Notes under the pieces: model-generated
The model's database searches: none
What the model saw: only the letters and a program-made list of their open reading frames with translations
Told to the model about the DNA's origin: nothing
Shown here: positions 40,016-48,106 of the stretch, one piece after another
Numbering within the stretch: the stretch's first letter is position 1
Layout: each line of letters opens with the position of its first letter
Made by a program: the position numbers and the translations under genes
Origin: Myxococcales bacterium
GTDB taxonomy: Bacteria; Myxococcota_A; Polyangia; Polyangiales; JADJMO01
Assembly (NCBI GenBank): GCA_016709545.1
Contig: JADJMO010000027.1
Coordinates: forward strand, 62,001 to 126,000
Direction of reading: 5' to 3'
Length of the DNA stretch: 64,000 nucleotides

Positions 40016-40192
40016 ATGCCGGTCTGCAAAGGGTGTGGCGAGGAGGCCGACGCGCTGGTCGCCGTGAAGGTCGACGGGCGCGCCAAGAAGCTGTGCGAGG
40101 ACTGCGCCGATCGCGCCCGCGAGGCCTCGGAGATCGCCGAGCAGAGCGAGAGCGCCGTGCAGCAGATGATGGGCTTCAGGGGGCGGCGCTAG
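40016..40192 (+). CDS. Small zinc-ribbon protein
   Basis: 58 residues. CKGC near the N-terminus and CEDC 23 residues later form a zinc-knuckle pair around a small beta hairpin (ALVAVKVDGRAKKL), followed by an acidic helix. The ATG at 40016 is 12 bp after the hydrolase stop. Its end overlaps the end of the convergent gene by 17 bp. Small CxxC...CxxC proteins like this are frequent in delta-type genomes; the role is unknown. Confidence 0.65.
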   Translation: MPVCKGCGEEADALVAVKVDGRAKKLCEDCADRAREASEIAEQSESAVQQMMGFRGRR

Positions 40193-40460
40193 AACGCTTC
40201 TTCTTCTTCGCCTTCGGCTCGCTTGCCCCAGCCAGCTCAGCGGCCTCTTCCACGGCCGGAGGGGGGAACGGCGAGGGCGCGGGCCCGAGTCGCCCGAAGA
40301 AGTGCGTGCCCCAGATGCAGAGGCCGACGCCCCCGAGCACCACGAGGCTCGGCAACAAGGTCGAGTCGTTCTTGGCCCCCGCGACCGCGGTCCACACGAT
40401 GCCGGCCGCCGCGATCAGCGGACCGAAGGTCAGCGCGCGACGGACCTGCGACTCGTCCAT
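40176..40460 (-). CDS. Small two-helix membrane protein
   Basis: 94 residues with two hydrophobic segments (about 11-29 and 36-55), a Pro-rich linker and a basic tail (KAKKKKR). The ATG at 40460 shares its A with the stop of the Tat-signal gene (TGATG), so the two are coupled. No family is recognised. Confidence 0.55.
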   Translation of the reverse strand: MDESQVRRALTFGPLIAAAGIVWTAVAGAKNDSTLLPSLVVLGGVGLCIWGTHFFGRLGPAPSPFPPPAVEEAAELAGASEPKAKKKKRSSAAP

Positions 40461-41023
40461 CACAGCTCGCCGGCCTTGGCGCGGACGAGGAAGTCGGTGA
40501 CGTCGCGGATCGTGCGGGCCTCGACCTCCTGGATCGAGCGCACGACGCCTTTGTCGCCGCGGGGATCGGGGTCGTACTCGTAGGCCTTCTCGAGCAGGAT
40601 CAGCATGCGCTGGTCGTCGTCGTCGCCGACGCCGCCGTGCACCCACAGCGCACCGCTCGCCACGCCCGGGGGCGGCTTGGGGAGCTTGTCCTTGAGCTCC
40701 TGCACCTCGTCCTCGCGCAGCCAGAGGACCGACCACGGGGCGTCGATCGCCGAGACGTCGGCGACGATGGTGTTGCCACCGCCGATGGCGATCTTGCGCC
40801 CGGACTCCACCTGGAAGCCCTCTTTGCGGAACGCCTTGGCGATCCAGGCGGTGGCCGTGCGCTCGTCGGGGGCGCGCAAGACGTCGTGGTCGACGCGCGG
40901 TTTGCTGCCGGTGCAGCCGAGGCTCGCGCCGGAGAGGCCGATTGCGGCCAGGCCGGGGCCGAAGCAAGCGGTTGCAGCGCCACCCAGGAACGTCAGGATG
41001 TTCCGACGGGACGGACGGGACAT
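40460..41023 (-). CDS. Tat-exported lipoprotein of unknown function
   Basis: 187 residues. The N-terminus SRPSRRNILTFLGGAAT is a twin-arginine signal whose hydrophobic stretch ends SGASLGC, so it may be a Tat-dependent lipoprotein (Cys about 36). The body includes DERTATAWIAKAFRKEGF and an acidic loop GGVGDDDDQRM; it looks like a small alpha/beta domain. Tat use suggests a folded or cofactor-bearing protein. It is coupled to the small membrane protein. Confidence 0.6.
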   Translation of the reverse strand: MSRPSRRNILTFLGGAATACFGPGLAAIGLSGASLGCTGSKPRVDHDVLRAPDERTATAWIAKAFRKEGFQVESGRKIAIGGGNTIVADVSAIDAPWSVLWLREDEVQELKDKLPKPPPGVASGALWVHGGVGDDDDQRMLILLEKAYEYDPDPRGDKGVVRSIQEVEARTIRDVTDFLVRAKAGEL

Positions 41024-41068
41024 GGTTCGCTGATCTACCATGACCGGCCGCGCATCCAAACGTTCGAG

Positions 41069-41656
41069 GTGATCCACTTGGTCACGTTGCTCCGCTCGCT
41101 CTCCATCGTCGCTGCCCTGGCCCTGTTCTCGGGACTGCCCGCGGCGTGCTCCCCGCCCGCGCCACGGATCGCCCTCGCCGCGCATCCGCCCTCGGAATGG
41201 ACGGGCGACGATCACGAACTATTCGGCGACTCGATCGATCTGGGTGCTTTTCCGCCCCCCGGGTCGACCCCCCTGCGCGACGAGGCCAACGAGGGGAAGA
41301 TCGTCCCCCGCGTCGACCGCGCCGACGGCGTCGTCCTCGCCAAGTTCATCTCGGTGAGCAGCGAGCCCTCGGGCGACAAGCAGCGCTTCCGCCTCGAGCT
41401 CCTCGTCGTGGGCGAGCCGCTCTCGGGCAAGGCCCCGCCCGAGTCTCCGTTCGTGCTGGTCGTCGACCCGCAGGACCCGGCGTTCGGCAGCATCCGCGCG
41501 CAGGGCGACAAGCTCATCGGTCAGAAGATCGTCGTCTACTACAAGCGCTACGGCGACGACGTGGACACGCTCCGCAACCGGTTCCACCTCTCCGGAGCCA
41601 CCCCGGCCCTCCTCAAGTTCATCAGCGACTACCGCACCAAGAAGCAGTTCTCCTGA
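41069..41656 (+). CDS. Lipoprotein of unknown function
   Basis: 195 residues from the GTG at 41069. The signal ends LPAAC (Cys about 28). The C-terminal 110 residues are beta-rich (GVVLAKFISVSSEP, RFRLELLVVGEPL, GQKIVVYYKRYGDD) and resemble an OB- or NTF2-like secreted domain. It is divergent from the Tat lipoprotein gene (45 bp between starts) and 64 bp before map. Confidence 0.6.
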   Translation: MIHLVTLLRSLSIVAALALFSGLPAACSPPAPRIALAAHPPSEWTGDDHELFGDSIDLGAFPPPGSTPLRDEANEGKIVPRVDRADGVVLAKFISVSSEPSGDKQRFRLELLVVGEPLSGKAPPESPFVLVVDPQDPAFGSIRAQGDKLIGQKIVVYYKRYGDDVDTLRNRFHLSGATPALLKFISDYRTKKQFS

Positions 41657-41720
41657 ACCGAGCCTGCGCGCGGCGAGCGGATCCGTTGACGGAGCCCGGG
41701 CCTTGGGCAACAACCGCCCG

Positions 41721-42518
41721 ATGGCTCTGGTCAACATCGCCTCGCCGCAGGACATCCAGCGCATGCGGGTGGTCGGCAAGATGGCCGCCGAGACCTTGAT
41801 GCTGGTCGGCGAGAAGCTCGTCGCCGGCATGAGCACCGAGGACATCGACCGCCTGGTGCGGGAGGACACGCTGCGCCGCGGCGCCAAGTGCGCGCCGCTC
41901 CACTACCACGGGTTCCCCAAGTCGGTGTGCACGTCGATCAACGACGTCGTGTGCCACGGCATCCCCGCGCCGGACGCCATCCTCAAGGACGGCGACATCG
42001 TCAACGTCGACGTCACCACCCTCTACGACGGCTACCACGGCGACACCTCGGCCACGTTCTACGTGGGCAAGCCCAGCGAGGGCGCGCGGCGGGTCACCGA
42101 GGTGTCGCGCAAGTGCCTCGATCTCGGCATCGCCGAGGTCCGCGACGGCGCGCGGCTCGGCGACATCGGCGCGGCCATCCAGGAGTACGCCGAGGCCAAC
42201 GGCTGCAGCGTGGTGCGCAAGTTCGTGGGCCATGGCATCGGCAAGAAGTTCCACGACGAGCCCAAGGTGAGCCACATCGGCAAGCGCGGCACCGGCGTGC
42301 GCCTGCGCGCCGGGATGATCTTCACCATCGAGCCCATGATCAACCTCGGGGACTACGAGGTCGACATCCTCGACGACGACTGGACCGCGGTCACCCACGA
42401 CGGCTCGCTCTCCGCGCAGTTCGAGCACACCATCCTCGTCACCCGCGACGGCTGCGAGCTCCTCACCAAGCGCGACGGCCCCCTCGCCAACAGCGAAGGC
42501 CTCTCGCTCCTTGGCTGA
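41721..42518 (+). CDS. map: Methionine aminopeptidase type I
   Basis: 265 residues from the ATG at 41721. It removes the initiator Met from nascent proteins, with two metal ions bound by the Asp of VNVDVT, the Asp of HGDTSA, the His of GHGIG, the Glu of TIEPM and the Glu of QFEHTIL; all five ligands are present. The N-terminal extension is short, as in class Ia. Its stop codon lies inside the first copy of a duplicated 100-bp repeat, so the last residues and the 3' end have been shaped by that repeat. Confidence 0.95.
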   Translation: MALVNIASPQDIQRMRVVGKMAAETLMLVGEKLVAGMSTEDIDRLVREDTLRRGAKCAPLHYHGFPKSVCTSINDVVCHGIPAPDAILKDGDIVNVDVTTLYDGYHGDTSATFYVGKPSEGARRVTEVSRKCLDLGIAEVRDGARLGDIGAAIQEYAEANGCSVVRKFVGHGIGKKFHDEPKVSHIGKRGTGVRLRAGMIFTIEPMINLGDYEVDILDDDWTAVTHDGSLSAQFEHTILVTRDGCELLTKRDGPLANSEGLSLLG

Positions 42519-42709
42519 GTTGCTGGAGGGCTCGCGCCCCCCTCGGGTTCGGCGACCGCGCCGCTCCTCGCTGCGCTCGTCGGTCGCAGCTCGGCCGATA
42601 CCCCCGCGGCATTGTTGGCTGAGGGGCTCGCGCCCCCCTTGGGTTCGGCGACCGCGCCGCTCCTCGCTTCGCTCGTCGGTCGCAGCTCGGCCGAACACCC
42701 CCGCGGCTC
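42511..42709. repeat. Two tandem copies of a REP-like palindromic element
   Basis: Two copies of a 95-104 bp unit, 42511-42614 and 42615-42709, both starting TTGGCTGAG and ending CCCCCGCGGC, about 90 percent identical. Each holds a GCGACCG...CGGTCGC inverted repeat around a 22-nt loop. The first copy supplies the map stop codon. The remaining 95 bp to the next gene contain no gene. Structure and position (3' of a gene, palindromic, duplicated) fit REP/BIME elements mobilised by REP-associated transposases. Confidence 0.7.
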
Positions 42710-42803
42710 GCTTCGCTCGCCAGGAGCCGCGCGCTCTGCAACGACGCGCGATGCGTCGAGCGAGACGAGACGTCCATGGTCTACGTGATGCGGTCGCAGG
42801 CCC

Positions 42804-43709
42804 TTACTTGCCGATGTTGGTGCGGAAGATCCAGCCTTCTTGGGCTTCGTTCTCGCCGAACTTGATGTGGTACCAGTTGCCTGAGGTGCCTACGGTGGAG
42901 ACCTTGGTGCCGCGCGACAGGCGACCGATCGGCTGACCGCTGGTGGCCGGCGCGTCGCGCACGATCGCGGTGTCGACCTGCACGGTGGCGCTGCCGACCG
43001 CCGCCTTCTCCTTCTCGCCCGGGTTGCTCGACGCCCCCGCGGGGCTCCCCGACGCGGTGAGCGTGACCGGATACGAGAGGACGTAGCGGGCGTGGTCGCG
43101 CGCCGGCGCGGGGCTCTCGGGCGTCGTGACGAGGTCCTTGAGCGAGGTGCGCAGGCACACGAGCAGCGGCTCGATGGCCTTGTCGTCTCGCTTGCCGTTG
43201 CGCGAAGTGGCGGAGCCCTTGCCCGCGACCACCTTGGCGACCTGCTTCTTGAAGTCGAGGTCGACGTGGAGCGCGAGCTTGCCGGTGATGCCAGCGGCGG
43301 CGGGGCACCGGCCGAGCGCCTCGATCTTGGGCACGAGCACGGGATCGAGGGCGGGCTCGCCGCACTTGGAGGGCTTGAGCTCCGCGGCCGGCGGATCCTG
43401 GCAGTGCATGAGGGTGGACTTGCCCACCGCCACGTTGGCCAGCAGCGGCGGGTCGGTCGGCACGGTGGACGGCGTGGTGCTCGGCACCGACGCGACGGAG
43501 GACGGCTCGACGGACGGCGCCGGCTCGGTGCTCGCGCTGGCGGCCGTCGCCGGGACCTCGGGCTCGGACTTGAAATCGAGGCCACACGCGCGGGGCAGGA
43601 AGAAGCCGAGGAGTCCGAACACGCCCGCGATGCCACCCACGACGGGCCAGCGCGGGCGGTCCGCGGCGGCCTCGGGGGTGCGAACGACGGGGCTGTCAGC
43701 GTCCGGCAT
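42804..43709 (-). CDS. Membrane-anchored protein with C-terminal SH3 domain
   Basis: 301 residues. A short cytoplasmic N-terminus precedes a membrane helix (about 23-40, VVGGIAGVFGLLGFFLP). A Ser/Pro/Thr-rich linker reaches residue 90. The middle has Cys-containing segments and KLALHVDLDFKK. The last 60 residues are a bacterial SH3 domain (IVRDAPATSGQPIGRLSRGTK, NWYHIKF, EGWIFRTNIG). SH3b domains of this sort bind cell-wall peptides, so the protein is probably in the periplasm. Confidence 0.75.
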   Translation of the reverse strand: MPDADSPVVRTPEAAADRPRWPVVGGIAGVFGLLGFFLPRACGLDFKSEPEVPATAASASTEPAPSVEPSSVASVPSTTPSTVPTDPPLLANVAVGKSTLMHCQDPPAAELKPSKCGEPALDPVLVPKIEALGRCPAAAGITGKLALHVDLDFKKQVAKVVAGKGSATSRNGKRDDKAIEPLLVCLRTSLKDLVTTPESPAPARDHARYVLSYPVTLTASGSPAGASSNPGEKEKAAVGSATVQVDTAIVRDAPATSGQPIGRLSRGTKVSTVGTSGNWYHIKFGENEAQEGWIFRTNIGK

Positions 43710-43908
43710 GGCCCGCCTCTACCACGGCTCGGCCCTCTTGGCGGAGTTCCCCGCGAACCGTGCCAGCGCGGCACGCGGACGCGCCTGGTGCAAAAAGCCG
43801 CATGAGCCCGTGAACGCGGCGCTTGGCGTCGCACTTCCCTCCCCGCGGACGGCCCGAAACGGTCCGGCGCGACGATTGCTAGTAGAATGGTTACCAATGG
43901 AGTCGGCC

Positions 43909-45216
43909 ATGATCCACCGCGTCGCCATCCTGCTCCCTGTCCTCGTCGCATCCAGCGTGGGGCTCGGCTGTCACCTCGAGGGTGAAGCCCAGTACGGGAC
44001 CCCGGGCGCGGAATGGGAGAGTGTCGCCCCTGCCCCGGCGCCCGTCGCCGCCGAAGAGCCGGCCATGGTCGATGCCGACGACGAAGACGCCACGGCCCTC
44101 GTCACCTTCAAGTCGGTGCTCGATCCGTACGGCCAGTGGGTCGACGATCCCACCTACGGCACCGTGTGGACCCCGAGTTCCGCGGTCGTCGGCGCCGATT
44201 TCTCGCCGTACCTCACCGGCGGTCACTGGTCGTACACCAGCGAGGGGTACTACTGGGCAAGCGACTACGAGTGGGGCTGGGCCCCGTTCCACTACGGTCG
44301 CTGGGTCTGGACCGACGGCTATGGCTGGGCGTGGATCCCGGGTGCGCGCTACGCGCCGGCCTGGGTCGATTGGCGCTACGGCAACGGCTACATCGGCTGG
44401 GGCCCTGCCTACCCGCACTACTGCTGGCGCAACGGCGGCGTGGTCTACATCGGGCCCGGCGTCGCGCCGTACATCTTCGTCGGATCGGGGCACTTCTTCC
44501 ATCCACACCCCCACACCGTGGTGGTCGGCCCCGCCTATCACCCAGCGCTCGTCGCCGGCACCACGCCCTACACGCCGCCGCCGCGGCCGCTGACGGGTGC
44601 ACGCCCGTTCGTCGGCCCGGAGCCGAAGGTCGCGGGCATCCCCACCGATCACGTCGCGAAGGCCACCATCGTCTCGCCGGTCAAGGGACGCCCCGAGACC
44701 GTCGCGTGGACGCCGGCCCCCTCCTCCAAGGTCGCCCCCGCCGGCAAGCCGTACATCCCGCCGGCCTGAAGCCTGCCCCTGGCGGCTATGCGGGCGCGCC
44801 CACCTACACCGGGCCCGAAGCCGTACAACCCGGGCGCCCCGACGTACACGCCGGGACCGAAGCCCACCACGCCGGGCTACGGCCCGAAGCCTTACAACCC
44901 GCCCACCTACACGACGCCGCCCACGTATGCGCCGGCGCCCAAGCCGTACAACCCTCCGCCGACCTATTCGCCAACGCCCAAGCCGTACAACCCGCCGACC
45001 TACGCGCCGGCGCCCAAACCGTACTCGCCCCCGCCGACCTACGCGCCCAAGCCCTACTCGCCGCCGCCGACCTACTCGCCGGCACCCAAGCCGTACTCGC
45101 CGCCGCCGACCTACGCGCCCAAGCCCTACTCGCCGCCGCCGACCTACTCGCCGGCACCCAAGTCGTACTCGCCGCCGCCGACCTACGCGCCCAAGCCTTC
45201 GTTCAAGAAGAAGTGA
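43909..45216 (+). CDS. DUF6600-type lipoprotein with Pro-rich repeat tail, minor frameshifts
   Basis: About 435 residues. The ATG at 43909 has GGAG six bases upstream; another ATG at 43897 is in frame. The signal ends VGLGC. Residues about 60-180 match DUF6600: YGQWVDDPTYGTVWTP, WGWAPFHYGRWVW, WAWIPGARYAPAWVDWRYG. From about residue 290 the chain becomes Pro/Tyr/Lys repeats (PKPYNPPPTYAP, PKPYSPPPTYSP) and ends KKK. Two compensating shifts near 44765 and 44812 interrupt the junction. A surface or cell-envelope stalk role is inferred. Confidence 0.7.
45021..45200 (+). repeat. 72-bp tandem repeat coding Pro/Tyr-rich tail
   Basis: Copies begin at 45021, 45093 and 45165 (GTACTCGCC), a 72-bp period, the last copy partial. 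Each encodes a 24-residue unit of the type YSPPPTYAPKPYSPPPTYSP. Looser versions precede it from about 44810. Such DNA can expand or contract by slippage, so tail length may vary between strains. Confidence 0.85.
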
Positions 45217-45249
45217 GCGAAGCGCGGCGAAACTCAGAAAGAAGTTGCC

Positions 45250-45786
45250 ATGTCTTCCCGTTCCCTCCACACGCTCCTCTTCGGGTGCGCGCTCCTGGCC
45301 ACCTCGGCCTCGATGGGCTGCTGGGTCGAGCCGGCTCCGAACCGCACCGATCCAGGGCATCCCGTCGCCACCTCCAAGGCGGTGCTGGACAGCGGTCGCA
45401 CGCTGGTCGCCGCCCCGGGTGACGGCGCCGGCGTGTTCGTCACCTACTCGACCGAGGGCCAGTGGCAGGTCTCGTGGACCTGCGACACCAACCTGAGCCA
45501 CCAGCCGTGCGCCTTCGATCTGCGGATCTACGTCGACGGCATGACCGACCTCGCGCTCGCGGGCTCCGACGCCCGCCTGACCCGGACGGCGTCCGGCTTC
45601 ACGGTCCAGACCACCACCTCCACCACCACGGACACGGCGAGCTTCCGCGGCACCGCCGGCGCGCCCGCCACCATCGCGGTCACCATCAACGGCGCGAGCT
45701 ACCCACAATTCCTGTTCTACGTGGCCGACGGCAAGGTCGCGACCGCCGCGTCCCTGCCCATCGAGCTCACGCCTTCGATCCCCTGA
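45250..45786 (+). CDS. Lipoprotein of unknown function
   Basis: 178 residues. The signal ends ASMGC (Cys 24). The rest is a single beta-rich domain (RTLVAAPGDGAGVFVTYS, WQVSWTCDT, FDLRIYVDG) with two Cys that may pair, and a Thr-rich strand VQTTTSTTTDTASF. It follows the DUF6600 gene by 33 bp on the same strand, likely one operon. Confidence 0.65.
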   Translation: MSSRSLHTLLFGCALLATSASMGCWVEPAPNRTDPGHPVATSKAVLDSGRTLVAAPGDGAGVFVTYSTEGQWQVSWTCDTNLSHQPCAFDLRIYVDGMTDLALAGSDARLTRTASGFTVQTTTSTTTDTASFRGTAGAPATIAVTINGASYPQFLFYVADGKVATAASLPIELTPSIP

Positions 45787-45868
45787 TGGCCGCTCCCTGA
45801 ACGCCCGGCGAATCGCGGGCCGAACAGGCCTGTTCCTTCGGCCACCCCTGGTCTGATATACGAGAGGG

Positions 45869-46423
45869 ATGCGGCCTCTCGCCCTTGCTCTCGTGGTGTC
45901 CGGCGTCCTCTCGGTGTCGGGCCTGCTCGGCGGTTGCGCGACCTACGAGCAGGAGCTCGGACGCGCCGAAGAACACTTCCAGCACGACGAGCACGAGAAG
46001 ACGCTCGCCACGCTCCGCGCCCTCGAGCTCGACTGGCCTTCGTTCGGCGTGAAGGACCGCGCGCGCTACGCGTACCTGCGCGGCATGACCGACTACCGCA
46101 TCGGCTTCAAGGCTGACGCGCGCCACTGGCTCGCCATCGCGCGCCAGATCGACGCGGAGCACCCCGGCTCGCTCGGCAAGACCGAGCGCGAGCTCGTCGA
46201 CGAGAAGCTCGGAGAGCTCAACGCGATCGTGTGGTCGGGCGACGTGCTGCCGACCGAAGAGGCCCCCGGCACCAAGGCGCCGAAGAAGGTCACCAAGACC
46301 ACCGCCGACGAGCCCAAGGACGACGACGCCAAGGGCGACGACGACGGCAAGAAGAAGAAGAAGAAGACCTCCGACGACGACGACTCGCCCAAGCCGAAGA
46401 AGAAGAAGAGCAAGGACGAGTGA
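45869..46423 (+). CDS. Lipoprotein with TPR-like helices and charged tail
   Basis: 184 residues. The signal ends GGC (Cys 23). Residues 28-110 form two or three helical hairpins like TPRs (LGRAEEHFQHDEHEKTLATL, RYAYLRGMTDYRIG). The C-terminal 50 residues alternate Asp runs and Lys runs (DDDGKKKKKK), a polyampholyte tail also seen at 58308-58799. The stop overlaps the GTG of the lipase gene (GTGA). Confidence 0.65.
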   Translation: MRPLALALVVSGVLSVSGLLGGCATYEQELGRAEEHFQHDEHEKTLATLRALELDWPSFGVKDRARYAYLRGMTDYRIGFKADARHWLAIARQIDAEHPGSLGKTERELVDEKLGELNAIVWSGDVLPTEEAPGTKAPKKVTKTTADEPKDDDAKGDDDGKKKKKKTSDDDDSPKPKKKKSKDE

Positions 46424-47463
46424 CCCAGGCCCTCGAGCACGGGGGCCCTCTGCGTGGCGTCGTAGGGCTCGGGATCCTGCTCCTCGGCTGCCACGGCAGC
46501 GACGCTGGCACCGACACCCCGGTCACCGACGCGGCGACGGACACGAGCACGGACACCGCGGTCTCCACCGACAGTGCCACCGACGGCGCCTCCGAGGCCG
46601 AGGCGCTGCCGCCGCTGCCCGCGACGTCGACCTCCGACTTCCAGGCGTGGCTCGAGAAGGAGGGCCTCGGCAAGGAGGACTTCGTCCGCGCCGGCAAGGG
46701 CGGCAGCTTCGGCGGGCGGCTCGTCGCGGGTGAGGTGGTCGACCGCGCACCCATCGTGTTCGTGCACGGCAACTCCGACGCCGCGGTCGGACGCGACGGC
46801 ACGTTCACCGGCTGGGACGCCGCGCGCCGCCACTTCCTCGCCGCCGGCTTCCCGAGCAACGCGCTCTACGGCATCACCTGGGGCCCAGCCGATGCGTCGA
46901 AGGCCGGCGACCAGGTGCACGAGCGGGTCGTGCTCACGCGCCTGCGCACGTTCTTCGACGCGGTGAAGCGCTACACCGGTCGCCCGAAGATCACGGTGAT
47001 CGCGCACTCCATGGGCGTCACGCTGAGCCGCAAGGCGATCGAGGGTGGCAAGGGCGAAGACCCGGCCGGCGCGTACGACCTCGGCGCGGGGCTCGCCGCG
47101 CAGATCGACACCTTCGTCGGCATCGCCGGCGCGAACCTCGGCCTCACGGCCTGCTACTCGGCGACCGATCAGCCCACGTGCGACAAGCGATGGGGGTTCT
47201 ACCCCGGCGCCGACGCCTCGGCGGGGCCCTCCACGCTGCTCGCCGCGATGGCGGCCACCCCGCACGACGAAGGCGCCTACGTGTTCTCGGTGTGTTCGAA
47301 GGACGACGAGCTGCTCGGCTTCGACGGCATCGTCTGGGGCAAGTCCACGTGCGCGATCCCCGGTGCCGACCGCGACGTGCGTGTCGACGGGCTCGGCCAC
47401 GTCGCGCAGAAGGACGCGACCGGCACGACCCTCGAGCACCTCGTCGTCACGCACGCTCCGTGA
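46420..47463 (+). CDS. Lipase class 2-like lipoprotein
   Basis: 347 residues from a GTG overlapping the previous stop. The signal ends LLGC (Cys about 24), then a Thr/Asp/Ala stalk runs to residue 65. The lipase fold has IVFVHGNSDAA (oxyanion), AHSMGVTLSRK (nucleophile elbow, Ala for the first Gly) and GLGHVAQKD (His), as in the lipase class 2 group. It would hydrolyse esters at the cell surface. Cys near CSKDDELL and CAIPG may form a disulfide. Confidence 0.75.
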   Translation: MTQALEHGGPLRGVVGLGILLLGCHGSDAGTDTPVTDAATDTSTDTAVSTDSATDGASEAEALPPLPATSTSDFQAWLEKEGLGKEDFVRAGKGGSFGGRLVAGEVVDRAPIVFVHGNSDAAVGRDGTFTGWDAARRHFLAAGFPSNALYGITWGPADASKAGDQVHERVVLTRLRTFFDAVKRYTGRPKITVIAHSMGVTLSRKAIEGGKGEDPAGAYDLGAGLAAQIDTFVGIAGANLGLTACYSATDQPTCDKRWGFYPGADASAGPSTLLAAMAATPHDEGAYVFSVCSKDDELLGFDGIVWGKSTCAIPGADRDVRVDGLGHVAQKDATGTTLEHLVVTHAP

Positions 47464-47468
47464 CGTCC

Positions 47469-48059
47469 ATGCGGCGCTTCGTGATCGTCGGTCGACACGC
47501 GCTCGCCTCGCCCGACTTCTTGCTCGACGATCTCCCGGGGACCAGCGGCCGCCTCGACGTCCTCCTGCGCTCGGTGCGGGCCGCCCTGCTCGTCTCGCAC
47601 GGCATCCGCGCAGGAGCGCGGGTCTACCTCGTGCTGCTCGGTGGCCCCCGCGCGCCGCGTACGCTGCGCTTCGACAGCGCGACGGCGAAGTTCTTCCGGC
47701 CCGACGAGCGCAGCCTCGCCACGCTTGCGCGCAAGGTCCTCGCGCACGACAGCGCGAGCGAGCGCTTCGTCGAGATCAAGCCAGGGGTCGCGCTCGCCGC
47801 GGCCGGCCTCGCCGCGGTCGACGAAGAGATCGGCGCGGCACCGCTCGTCGTGCTGCGCGAGGACGCGACCGACGTGCGCACCGCGGAGCTGCCGAACGGC
47901 GCCGTCTTCGTCGTCGGCGATCACCTCGGCTTCGACGCCGCGACGGAGGCATGGATCGCGGGGCGCGACGCGCTCGCGGTCAGCCTCGGCCCGGTCAGCC
48001 TGCACACCGACGACGCCATCGCGGTCCTCTCGAACGAGCTCGACCGTCGCGCGCTGTAG
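47469..48059 (+). CDS. TrmY-like tRNA pseudouridine(54)-N1-methyltransferase
   Basis: 196 residues. The N-terminus RFVIVGRHALASPDFLLDDL, then GRLDVLLRSVRAAL, FRPDERSLATLARK and the SAM-knot loop VFVVGDHLGF match TrmY. This SPOUT enzyme makes N1-methylpseudouridine at tRNA position 54 and is best known from Archaea, with scattered bacterial homologues. The ATG at 47469 is 5 bp after the lipase stop. The next gene (MnmA) also modifies tRNA, supporting the call. The modification would be unusual for a bacterium, which normally has m5U54. Confidence 0.8.
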   Translation: MRRFVIVGRHALASPDFLLDDLPGTSGRLDVLLRSVRAALLVSHGIRAGARVYLVLLGGPRAPRTLRFDSATAKFFRPDERSLATLARKVLAHDSASERFVEIKPGVALAAAGLAAVDEEIGAAPLVVLREDATDVRTAELPNGAVFVVGDHLGFDAATEAWIAGRDALAVSLGPVSLHTDDAIAVLSNELDRRAL

Positions 48060-48106
48060 CTTCTGGCCAGCTGGCGCAGTAGCCCGCGTCGTGCCACAAA
48101 GGGGCG

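Noticed and set aside
42511..42709. CRISPR-like repeat array
   Set aside because: Only two adjacent copies, no spacers and no cas genes; the unit is a palindromic REP-like element.
44013..45422. 469-codon plus-strand frame across the DUF6600 gene
   Set aside because: It is a shifted reading of the same DNA. Only a short piece near 44765-44812 belongs to the real protein, between two compensating shifts.
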